Assembly: GCA_041908065.1 (NCBI GenBank)
Contig: JAYRGC010000025.1
Span: 1-11,736 of the forward strand
From: JAYRGC01 sp041908065
Lineage (GTDB): Bacteria > Pseudomonadota > Alphaproteobacteria > UBA9219
DNA: 11,736 nt
Direction: 5' to 3'
The notes under the pieces were generated by a model. The model was given only the letters and a program-made list of their open reading frames with translations, was not told where the DNA came from and ran no database searches. The translations under genes were made by a program, and so were the position numbers. Positions 1 through 6,213 of the stretch are shown in pieces. How positions within the stretch are numbered: position 1 is the first letter of the stretch; each line of letters starts with the position of its first letter.

Positions 1-55
1 ACAAGTCGCAGCGGCTTTAATGTTCGGGAATCGTTATACCAACGACATGATCCCC

Positions 56-124
56 CCACTTGCCGATGGTTTTATCCGTGCCCTTCGACAGGCTCAGGGA
101 ACGGATAAAACCATCGGCAAGTGG
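56..124. repeat. Palindromic repeat, copy A (24-bp perfect stem)
   Basis: Positions 56-79 and 101-124 are perfect reverse complements of each other (24 bp). They enclose a 21-nt centre at 80-100 that contains the core CCCTTCGACAGGCTCAGGG. The same core occurs in reverse orientation in the palindrome at 154-216. No run of T follows either arm, so this does not look like a classical intrinsic terminator. From memory, cores of this kind recur as dispersed palindromes in many bacterial genomes, but I cannot name the family with certainty. Confidence 0.85.
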
Positions 125-146
125 CTCTTTCATTCGATGTAAGAGC
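124..146. repeat. Small hairpin between the two large palindromes
   Basis: GCTCTT at 124-129 pairs with AAGAGC at 141-146 around an 11-nt loop. It starts on the last base of palindrome copy A and lies just before copy B. The whole stretch 56-216 is therefore nearly continuous secondary structure. No function can be assigned. Confidence 0.4.
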
Positions 147-153
147 TAGATGC

Positions 154-216
154 GCTTAGGATTTTCTCCCCCGTTCCCTGAGCCTGTCGAAGGGAACGGG
201 GGATAAAAGCCTAAGC
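154..216. repeat. Palindromic repeat, copy B (26-bp stem, reverse orientation)
   Basis: Positions 154-179 and 191-216 are reverse complements with two mismatches in 26. The centre reads CCCTGAGCCTGTCGAAGGG, the exact reverse complement of the core of copy A. The outer arm sequence differs from copy A, yet each copy remains self-complementary. It lies 24 bp downstream of the rfbD stop codon (minus strand). It could stabilise the 3' end of that transcript or help stop transcription, although no T-run follows. Confidence 0.85.
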
Positions 217-240
217 CGCAGTCGAGCTTCGCAAACGGCT

Positions 241-1158
241 CTATACCACGCCTGTCTGCCGGAGACAGGCCGCAACTTCCTTCCCAAGGCTGTCCTTCCA
301 TAACGGCTGGGCTATGCCGTAGGCAGCCGCAGTGCCGGAGCAATCCAGAGCCGAATGGGCTGGGCGGGGCGCGAGATGGGAAAATTCCGCGCTGTCGGCG
401 GGATGGATTTTCACATTCCGTCCGGTTGCGGCGTTGTAGATTTTCGCGACCATTTCCGCCAATTCAAAGCGCGAGCATTGCGGAGAACCGCAGTAATGAA
501 ACGTTCCAAATCCGTCGGTCTTGCCGTTCAGAATGGCGGTGGATATGCGAACCAGCGCGGCGGCCACGTCTGAGGCCGGAGTGGGACAACCCGTCTGATC
601 GTTCACGAAACGCAGCTCGTCATGCTTGCCCATCAGGTTAACGAGGCTTTTAAGCGAATTGTTGCCGAACCCGCTGAACACCCATGAAATACGCAGTATG
701 ACGTGCCACGCCAAATCGTGCCTTATCGCCTCCTCGCCCATCATCTTCGATTGGCCGTAGGCGTTGATGGGGTTCATGGGATCGTCGGGGCGGTATGGCC
801 TAAGTTCGCCGTCGGCGCAGGGCTTTCCGTCGAAAACATAGTCGGTGGACAGATGCACAAGCGGCACATCCAAGGCTGAGCATTGCGCCGCCAAGTTGGC
901 CACGGCGTGAAAATTGGAGGCGATTGCCGCGTCGGGATCGCGCTCCGCCGCGTCGACGTTGGTCATTCCTGCCGCGTTTATCACCAGATCCGGCGGACGG
1001 CGCCGCATCTCGTTGCGGACGGCGGCGTGATCGGTTATGTCCAAATCAGCGCGAAAATAAGAAGCCAGATGCCAATCTTCCGGCAACGCCTCAGCGCGCA
1101 ACGCCTGCCCAACCTGCCCGCCTGCTCCTAGCACCATGATCCTGCGGGCGGTGGGCAT
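241..1158 (-). CDS. rfbD: dTDP-4-dehydrorhamnose reductase (RmlD/RfbD)
   Basis: This cytoplasmic NAD(P)H-dependent enzyme carries out the last step of dTDP-L-rhamnose synthesis, reducing dTDP-4-dehydro-L-rhamnose for O-antigen or capsule sugars. The 305-residue product is an extended short-chain dehydrogenase. It shows the Rossmann motif GAGGQVG (11-17), NAAG (61-64), STDYVFDG (104-111), the catalytic YxxxK pair Tyr134/Lys138, and the family C-terminal motif RPAHSALD (265-272). Its length fits the family. The start at 1158 is chosen because AGGGA lies 7 nt upstream, inside the last codons of typA, and the typA stop is only 4 nt away. An upstream ATG at 1215 would add 19 residues before the fold and overlap typA. 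Translation is probably coupled to typA. The partner genes rfbA, rfbB and rfbC are not in the window. The last codons form an 8-bp hairpin. Confidence 0.95.
   Translation of the reverse strand: MPTARRIMVLGAGGQVGQALRAEALPEDWHLASYFRADLDITDHAAVRNEMRRRPPDLVINAAGMTNVDAAERDPDAAIASNFHAVANLAAQCSALDVPLVHLSTDYVFDGKPCADGELRPYRPDDPMNPINAYGQSKMMGEEAIRHDLAWHVILRISWVFSGFGNNSLKSLVNLMGKHDELRFVNDQTGCPTPASDVAAALVRISTAILNGKTDGFGTFHYCGSPQCSRFELAEMVAKIYNAATGRNVKIHPADSAEFSHLAPRPAHSALDCSGTAAAYGIAQPLWKDSLGKEVAACLRQTGVV
250..270. repeat. Hairpin within the 3' end of rfbD
   Basis: GCCTGTCT (250-257) pairs with AGACAGGC (263-270) around a 5-nt loop, only 6 nt before the rfbD stop codon. It encodes residues near ACLRQTG of the protein. 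A 14-nt portion (CCTGTCTGCCGGAG) recurs inside typA near 2494-2507. No T-run follows it in the direction of rfbD transcription. Confidence 0.55.
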
Positions 1159-1162
1159 CGCG

Positions 1163-2995
1163 TTATCCCTGCATTTCCTCCCGCTTCGCCATGCGCTTGC
1201 GGACGTTGGGATCAAGATAGCGTTTGCGGAGACGGATGGACTTGGGCGTCACCTCCACCAGCTCGTCGTCGGCGATGTAGGCGATGGCCTTTTCCAGCGT
1301 CATTTGCAACGGAGGGGTTAGGCGCACCGCCTCGTCCTTTCCGGCGGCGCGGATGTTGGTGAGCTTTTTGCCTTCCAACACGTTGACGTCCAGATCGTTG
1401 TCCTTGCTGTGTTCGCCGATAATCATGCCTTCATAGACCTTGACGCCCGGGACGATAAGCATGGGGCCGCGATCTTGCAATTTCCACATGGCGTAGGCCA
1501 CGGCGTCGCCTTGGCCGTTCGATATAAGCACTCCTGTGCGCCGCGCCTGCACCGCGCCCTTCCACGGAGCGTAGTCGTGGAACAGGCGGTTCATTATGCC
1601 GGTTCCGCGAGTGTCGCTGAGAAACTCGCCGTGATAGCCGATAAGCCCGCGCGAGGGCGCGAAGAACGACAACCGCACTTTGCCTCCGCCCGAGGGGCGC
1701 ATTCCGACAAGCTCGGCCTTGCGTTCCGACATTTTGCTGACGACCGTGCCCGAGTGTTGCTCGTCCACGTCGACCTGCACTTCTTCGATAGGCTCCTCGC
1801 GCTCGCCCGCTTCGTTCTGGCGGAACAGGACGCGCGGGCGGCTGATGGACAGCTCAAATCCCTCGCGGCGCATGGTCTCGATTAAGATGCCAAGTTGCAA
1901 TTCGCCGCGCCCCGCCACCTCGAACGAATCCTTTTCCTCGGTTTCGCGGACGCGAATGGCGACGTTGCCTTCGACCTCGCGGAACAGGCGATCGCGGATG
2001 ACGCGGCTGGTCACCTTGTCGCCTTCGGTTCCGGCAAGGGGAGAATCGTTGACGGAAAAGGTCATGGCGATGGTGGGCGGATCTATGGGGCGGGCTTGGA
2101 TAGCCTCGGTCACCGCGATGTCCGAAAGAGTATCCGCGACGGTGGCCTTGGACAATCCGGCGACGGCCACGATGTCTCCTGCCTGCGCCTCTTCCACCGG
2201 CACGCGCTCCAGCCCGCGGAAAGCCAGCAGTTTGGTGATGCGCCCCTGCTCTATCGTCTGGCCGTCGCGGCTCATGGCCTTTATCGGCATGTTGGGCTTG
2301 GCCGTGCCGGTTTGAATGCGTCCGGTCAACAAGCGGCCAAGGTAAGGATTGGCCTCGATGATGGTGGCCAACAGCGTGAACGGAGCCGACACGTCGACCT
2401 GCGGGGCGGAAACGTGGCTGGTTACGAGATCGAACAACGGAGCCAGAGTCTTGTTCTCTTCCCCGACCTTTTCCATGCGATCCACCGCCCAGCCCTGTCT
2501 GCCGGAGGCGAAAAGGGTGTGGAAATCCAGTTGTTCCTCGGTCGCGTCGAGCGCGGCGAACAGATCGAACACCTCGTCATGCACCTCGTGCGGGCGGGCA
2601 TCGGGGCGGTCGACCTTGTTGATGACGACGATGGGGCGCAGTCCCGCCGCCAACGCCTTGGACACCACAAACTTGGTTTGCGGCAACGGCCCTTCGGCGG
2701 CGTCCACCAGCAACACCGCGCCGTCCACCATCGACAATATGCGTTCCACCTCGCCGCCGAAATCGGCGTGGCCCGGGGTGTCCACGATATTGATGCGGAT
2801 GTCGTTCCAGACGATCGAGGTGCATTTGGCCAAGATAGTTATCCCGCGCTCGCGCTCGAGATCGTTGGAATCCATGGCGCGTTCGGCCACATGTTGGTTT
2901 TCGCGAAAAGCCCCCGACTGGCGCAAAAGCTGATCCACCAAAGTGGTTTTGCCGTGGTCGACGTGGGCGATGATGGCGATGTTACGTAGTTGCAT
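1163..2995 (-). CDS. typA: Translational GTPase TypA/BipA
   Basis: TypA/BipA is an EF-G-like GTPase that binds the ribosome and is known in other bacteria for roles in 50S assembly and stress or low-temperature adaptation. The 610-residue length is typical. GTPase motifs are intact: AHVDHGKT (10-17), RGIT (50-53), DTPGH (72-76), NKVD (126-129) and SGRQG (164-168). A beta-barrel domain II (about 200-290), domain III (about 305-390), an EF-G domain V-like segment (about 400-480) and the TypA-specific C-terminal domain (about 481-610) follow. The start at 2995 is the only sensible one because MQLRNIAIIAHVDHGK is the usual N-terminus. No strong ribosome binding site is seen. The lysE-like gene ends 9 nt upstream, so re-initiation or coupling is likely. 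rfbD starts 4 nt after its stop. Confidence 0.98.
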   Translation of the reverse strand: MQLRNIAIIAHVDHGKTTLVDQLLRQSGAFRENQHVAERAMDSNDLERERGITILAKCTSIVWNDIRINIVDTPGHADFGGEVERILSMVDGAVLLVDAAEGPLPQTKFVVSKALAAGLRPIVVINKVDRPDARPHEVHDEVFDLFAALDATEEQLDFHTLFASGRQGWAVDRMEKVGEENKTLAPLFDLVTSHVSAPQVDVSAPFTLLATIIEANPYLGRLLTGRIQTGTAKPNMPIKAMSRDGQTIEQGRITKLLAFRGLERVPVEEAQAGDIVAVAGLSKATVADTLSDIAVTEAIQARPIDPPTIAMTFSVNDSPLAGTEGDKVTSRVIRDRLFREVEGNVAIRVRETEEKDSFEVAGRGELQLGILIETMRREGFELSISRPRVLFRQNEAGEREEPIEEVQVDVDEQHSGTVVSKMSERKAELVGMRPSGGGKVRLSFFAPSRGLIGYHGEFLSDTRGTGIMNRLFHDYAPWKGAVQARRTGVLISNGQGDAVAYAMWKLQDRGPMLIVPGVKVYEGMIIGEHSKDNDLDVNVLEGKKLTNIRAAGKDEAVRLTPPLQMTLEKAIAYIADDELVEVTPKSIRLRKRYLDPNVRKRMAKREEMQG

Positions 2996-3004
2996 AGCTG
3001 TATT

Positions 3005-3775
3005 TCACTTTTCCATTACAAAATTGCTTCCGCCATTCATGACGGCATGTCCGGGCATCTCGTATCCCATGTATTCGGCTATTCCCACCGCCAATATCCA
3101 TGCGGCCAAGGCGGCCAAGGCTACGGCGGTCACCTTGTTTATCTTTATGATGCCGCTTTCGGCGATGTTACGGCACAGCAACGCCACTCCGCCGCTAAGC
3201 ATCAACCACCACAAGGCGGAACCAAGAAAAATCCCCATTACCATGGTGGAAGCCTCGAAACCGCTACGCAGCCCCCCCAACGTCGCGACCACGGCCAGCG
3301 TCCCGAACAGCGTGACGGGATTGGTGGCCGTTACAGCGAAGCTGCCTAAAATAGCCTTCACGGCGTTGAAAGCCGTTATCTCGACCCGTTTCGCCGGAGC
3401 AGCCGAAGCAGCGGCTTCCCGCAGCTCCACGGCCATTTCCGGCGTGGGCTGTCGCGGCTTGTCATGCCACGTCCGCCACGCCGCCACAAGCATGAAAACG
3501 CCGCCCAGCACGTGTATAGGGCGGGTATATTCCTTTATCAGGTCGATGATTGCCGCCACGCCGAAGGCCGCCACCGCCCCGAATATGGCATCGGCGAAGG
3601 CCGCGCCGAATCCGGTGGCGAAGCCGAGGAACATGCCGCTGCGGACGGTGCGACGGATGCACATCAAGCCCACCGGCCCCACCGGAGCAGCGATCATCAG
3701 GCCTAAGATCATGCCGCGATAAAGAACGCCAAGCTCTTCGAACAACCCCGCCCCCGACTTCACCGTCAAAACCAT
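3005..3775 (-). CDS. LysE/RhtB-family amino-acid exporter-like membrane protein
   Basis: Members of the LysE/RhtB superfamily are inner-membrane proteins that export amino acids or related small molecules. The exact substrate cannot be read from sequence. The 256-residue product has about six hydrophobic segments. The first carries the family signature around APVGPVGLMCIRR (residues 30-42), and TATNPVTLFGTLAVV (about 150-164) begins the second half. A charged loop of about 30 residues separates the two halves. The start at 3775 lacks a clear ribosome binding site. ATG at 3712 (residue 22) is an alternative but would cut close to the first membrane segment. A possible promoter lies directly upstream (3786-3814). 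It ends 9 nt before typA, suggesting lysE-like, typA and rfbD form one operon. Confidence 0.88.
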   Translation of the reverse strand: MVLTVKSGAGLFEELGVLYRGMILGLMIAAPVGPVGLMCIRRTVRSGMFLGFATGFGAAFADAIFGAVAAFGVAAIIDLIKEYTRPIHVLGGVFMLVAAWRTWHDKPRQPTPEMAVELREAAASAAPAKRVEITAFNAVKAILGSFAVTATNPVTLFGTLAVVATLGGLRSGFEASTMVMGIFLGSALWWLMLSGGVALLCRNIAESGIIKINKVTAVALAALAAWILAVGIAEYMGYEMPGHAVMNGGSNFVMEK

Positions 3776-3785
3776 CGTCAGGGAT

Positions 3786-3814
3786 ACTATAACCGATGCC
3801 GCGCAATCCAGAAA
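3786..3814 (-). promoter_or_regulatory. Candidate promoter upstream of the lysE-like gene
   Basis: On the minus strand TTTCTG (3814-3809) and TATAGT (3791-3786) are separated by 17 nt, a sigma-70-like arrangement with a fair -10 and a weak -35. Transcription would begin about 4 nt before the ATG at 3775, which would explain the missing ribosome binding site if the transcript is leaderless. The -35 element lies inside the inverted repeat at 3801-3819. Prediction by eye only. Confidence 0.28.
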
Positions 3815-3819
3815 TTTCG
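3801..3819 (+). repeat. Left inverted repeat flanking the low-GC gene pair
   Basis: GCGCAATCCAGAAATTTCG matches the reverse complement of 5051-5069 at 17 of 19 positions, including 13 identical bases in a row. It lies 20 bp beyond the stop codon of the pentapeptide-repeat gene. I see no flanking target duplication. Chance similarity is possible for a repeat this short. Confidence 0.45.
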
Positions 3820-3838
3820 TGTGAGCCTATCTCTCCGC

Positions 3839-4441
3839 TCATTTTGCCGGTTCTGGACATCTACCGCGATGCGGCAACGGAGTCGGCCTCCACGGACATC
3901 TCATAACGGTTCCGTCAAGAAACCTGCCGTCAGGCAACACAGTTTTATCGGAAAGTATCGCGCCGCCTTTCTTAAGGTATTCAGTCGTTACTGTGATTAT
4001 TTTCCCGCCGTCTTGCACGCATAGTCCCAACAGGTCGGCCCCGCTAAAATCAGCCCCATTAAAACTGGCTCCGGTAATATCCGTACACTTAAACTGCGTA
4101 TTTCTAAGGTCGGAGCCGTTTAGTTTCGTGCCGCAAAATTTTCCGAAAGAAAAATCCGTTCCAATAAATATCCTGTTCCGCAGATCCGCTCCGGAGAGAT
4201 CAATCCCCCACAACCTTCTTCCAGACATATTGCGCGGAAAAACATCGTCCTCACGAGCGACAAACCTATAACCGCTTCTGCCGACATCACACATGCTGCC
4301 GCGCATCCATAAATTGTGGTCATTAAGCCGCTTATGGAACTGCAGACGTTTACGTTTGAAGATCTGTTCTTTTATAGAAAGCGTGAGATAAAAATCTCGC
4401 TCTCTATCTATAAACTTTTTCCTATCTCCGCCACACAACAT
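3839..4441 (-). CDS. Pentapeptide-repeat protein
   Basis: The 200-residue product has 13 consecutive pentapeptides in register at residues 76-140, with units such as DLSGA, DLRNR, KLNGS, DLRNT, SFNGA and DFSGA carrying Leu, Phe or Ile in the central position. Such repeats fold into a right-handed quadrilateral beta-helix, here about three coils. Known members include DNA-mimic gyrase protectors (Qnr, MfpA) and many proteins of unknown role, so no function is assigned. The N-terminus (1-50) is rich in Lys and Arg. No signal peptide or membrane segment is seen, so a cytoplasmic location is likely. An in-frame stop lies 9 nt before the ATG at 4441, so no longer start exists; the ribosome binding site is weak. 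The region 4081-4441 has about 37-45% GC, but the last ~20 codons are GC-rich and form a Pro/Arg tail, as if reading ran past the natural end. It lies 36 bp after the lipoprotein gene. Confidence 0.75.
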   Translation of the reverse strand: MLCGGDRKKFIDRERDFYLTLSIKEQIFKRKRLQFHKRLNDHNLWMRGSMCDVGRSGYRFVAREDDVFPRNMSGRRLWGIDLSGADLRNRIFIGTDFSFGKFCGTKLNGSDLRNTQFKCTDITGASFNGADFSGADLLGLCVQDGGKIITVTTEYLKKGGAILSDKTVLPDGRFLDGTVMRCPWRPTPLPHRGRCPEPAK

Positions 4442-4477
4442 ATTTCGCCATCAAAATTAATCGGGTTTTATAAAATA

Positions 4478-5005
4478 TCAGCGCGGCTGATTGCCGGTAG
4501 CGAATATGCACTGGTTATGCGAAGTGTCGCGCAGAGAACGTGAGCATTCCTGCATTTTATTGGTAACGGCATCAATCATCGCTCCGGCACTTTTTCTAAG
4601 TCCCGCATGCCAAGCTTCATTTTTATTCGGCGTCACGAGATTACCGTTTTGCGTCAAAACGATTTCATCGAAAATTGTCACGCCGTTCCTGTTTGTGCCG
4701 CTTAAGTTAGCCGCGACGCCATGTGAGCGAATCTCCAATATTCCAGTGAACGCCGTCATCCCGTCTTGTGGGTGGGTGAACGAAGCCCTTAACGACGTAT
4801 CGCCATTATTGGCCACCGCTGTTATAGCTTTTTTGCCGTAAGTGATCACGATTCCGCTGTTTCGATCTGCGACGAATTGCGCGCGGCTAGGCGGTGGGAA
4901 AGTGCCTTCATTGCTCTGAACGGTGACACAACCTCCGATGGATGCGGCAAGCGCCGCTCCGGCGACATTTTGAAAGGATTTTCCGAATAATTCCCGAATG
5001 TTCAT
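4478..5005 (-). CDS. Predicted lipoprotein of unknown function
   Basis: I do not recognise the family. From ATG 5005 the product is 175 residues with a short N-terminus (MNIRELFGK), a hydrophobic stretch and a lipobox-like SIGGC, predicting acylation at Cys26. Residue +2 is Val, so outer-membrane sorting would be expected under the enteric +2 rule. The mature part is moderately polar, with two further Cys (154 and 166) that could form a disulfide. The start at 5005 is preferred over ATG 5089 because GGGGGCAGGAA directly precedes it and because the extra 28 residues would bury the signal sequence. GC content is lower than in the flanking housekeeping genes. It is followed after 36 bp by the pentapeptide-repeat gene on the same strand, so the two may be co-transcribed. 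Confidence 0.7.
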   Translation of the reverse strand: MNIRELFGKSFQNVAGAALAASIGGCVTVQSNEGTFPPPSRAQFVADRNSGIVITYGKKAITAVANNGDTSLRASFTHPQDGMTAFTGILEIRSHGVAANLSGTNRNGVTIFDEIVLTQNGNLVTPNKNEAWHAGLRKSAGAMIDAVTNKMQECSRSLRDTSHNQCIFATGNQPR

Positions 5006-5050
5006 TTCCTGCCCCCGACAATAACGTTTTATAAATCGACCGCGACATAG

Positions 5051-5069
5051 CGGAATTTCTGGATTGTGC
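5051..5069 (-). repeat. Right inverted repeat flanking the low-GC gene pair
   Basis: On the plus strand this reads CGGAATTTCTGGATTGTGC. Its reverse complement matches 3801-3819 at 17 of 19 bases. It lies 45 bp upstream of the lipoprotein start. The two copies point toward each other in terminal-inverted-repeat fashion and enclose about 1.27 kb holding just the lipoprotein and pentapeptide genes. No transposase is encoded inside. Confidence 0.45.
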
Positions 5070-5159
5070 CATGAAAGTAATGGGGGCACAACTTAAAAGC
5101 CATATAAAAACGCTTTAAATAGCATCTAATCGGTTGTTTATCTGAACAAAACGGGAAAA

Positions 5160-6086
5160 CTATAAGAGATTGCCTTCTCTCTGCCTTTTCGTATCCATAC
5201 CCATGAAATATGGATTTTCCTGAGCATTTTGCGCCAGCATCATGGCCACGAATTGGGGAACGCTTTGGGCTGACAGAGCGGGGGAGTCAGCAAGCCCGCT
5301 CCCTCCCTCCGTATAGGGCGCGGGAAAGGCAAGCTGATGTTGCGAAAAAACAAAGGATTCCTGTCCGTTATCCGACAATGCGGGAAAAGACGGCAGAGCG
5401 GGCTGGGAAAATTTTGCGGCGGCGGAAGAGGAAGCTGCTACGGCCTGCTTGCCGCCGCAATCCTTGAATTTTTCGGCGAACGCGCCATAGACCTGCGCCA
5501 AGCTCTTGGACTGTCCGGATTTATCGTAAAAGACTCCTGGATTAGCCGCCGCCGCCTCAGGCAACACCCCCGCTGCGCTGGCGTTAGGATTAGCCCGCAT
5601 CGCGCAAAGAAAGCTGGAAGCTCCGCCCGCGCCGAGGAAGTGCGCCAAATAAAGCTCGGTTCCGCCCACCTTACCTCCCGTCTGCCTTTCAAGCGAGAGA
5701 CGGTTTTCCTTGGCCAATTCCGCCGCCATGCAGGCCGCAATTTCGGGATTTTTCCGCAACTCCAATATGGCTCGTTTGCTTGCGGGATCCCCCACCTTGG
5801 CGTTTCCGGAAGAATCCACCGCGATATTTCCCGCTTGTTCGGACAGGCCGTATTTATCCCCGTACGTCTTCACCATTCGCAGCCATGTTTGCTCGATGAA
5901 CTGAAAAAGTCCGGTGGCGGTGCTGGTTTTGGCCTTGGCCGCCGGATCAAGCCCGCTCTCCTGCTTGGCCTTGTTCAGTAAATACGAAAATTCGACCCCG
6001 ACGCTGGTGCTGGCGCGTTTTATCGCGCCGACCACGCGGTCGTAAGAATCGCTTGCGCGGGATATTTCTTGTATGGCGTAATCCAT
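5160..6086 (-). CDS. Lytic transglycosylase-like protein (SLT domain), no signal peptide
   Basis: SLT-domain lytic transglycosylases cleave the MurNAc-GlcNAc bond of murein with formation of 1,6-anhydroMurNAc. The 308-residue product shows the catalytic glutamate in KQESGLDP (Glu43), the TATGLFQFIEQTW motif (56-68) and a later ELYLAHFLGAGGA segment (144-156) typical of an alphaproteobacterial SLT subgroup. After about residue 210 it becomes a low-complexity tail rich in Ala, Ser, Pro and Gln. No signal peptide or membrane segment precedes the catalytic domain, so export by the Sec pathway is not evident; secretion by a flagellar-type or other apparatus, or a misplaced start, are alternatives. 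No good ribosome binding site precedes ATG 6086. The gene is divergent from pgk (124-bp gap) and is separated from the downstream lipoprotein gene by 154 bp. Confidence 0.88.
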   Translation of the reverse strand: MDYAIQEISRASDSYDRVVGAIKRASTSVGVEFSYLLNKAKQESGLDPAAKAKTSTATGLFQFIEQTWLRMVKTYGDKYGLSEQAGNIAVDSSGNAKVGDPASKRAILELRKNPEIAACMAAELAKENRLSLERQTGGKVGGTELYLAHFLGAGGASSFLCAMRANPNASAAGVLPEAAAANPGVFYDKSGQSKSLAQVYGAFAEKFKDCGGKQAVAASSSAAAKFSQPALPSFPALSDNGQESFVFSQHQLAFPAPYTEGGSGLADSPALSAQSVPQFVAMMLAQNAQENPYFMGMDTKRQREGNLL

Positions 6087-6198
6087 GATGGAATCGAATA
6101 AGCAATATGCGTGCCAAACAATCCGGCTTGTTGACTAAAGGGGTTTTGATTAGGTTGGCGGCTGGAACCGAGTCGGCGGGTTTAAGATTTTTCACAGC

Positions 6199-6213
6199 GG
6201 AGGAAATCCTGTG
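6199..6213 (+). promoter_or_regulatory. Strong ribosome binding site setting the GTG start of pgk
   Basis: GGAGG at 6199-6203 lies 7 nt before GTG at 6211. The next in-frame ATG (6223) would be 19 nt away, too far for this site, so GTG is the likely start. Confidence 0.85.

Noticed and set aside
1..240. A CRISPR array or a coding gene in the first 240 bp
   Set aside because: The two repeats are palindromes in opposite orientation with no regular spacers, and the only open frames cross them without coding character.
1159..1215. Longer rfbD start at ATG 1215
   Set aside because: It would overlap typA and add 19 non-conserved residues before the Rossmann strand. The start at 1158 has a properly spaced AGGGA.
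1895..2989. 364-codon open frame opposite typA
   Set aside because: It is a shadow of typA with skewed composition and no family resemblance.
5006..5089. Longer start for the lipoprotein gene at ATG 5089
   Set aside because: The added 28 residues would precede and spoil the lipoprotein signal, while ATG 5005 follows a purine-rich ribosome binding site.
6131..6156. Promoter for pgk at TTGACT
   Set aside because: The -35-like box is good, but the nearest -10-like sequence (TAGGTT) is only 14 nt away and poor.
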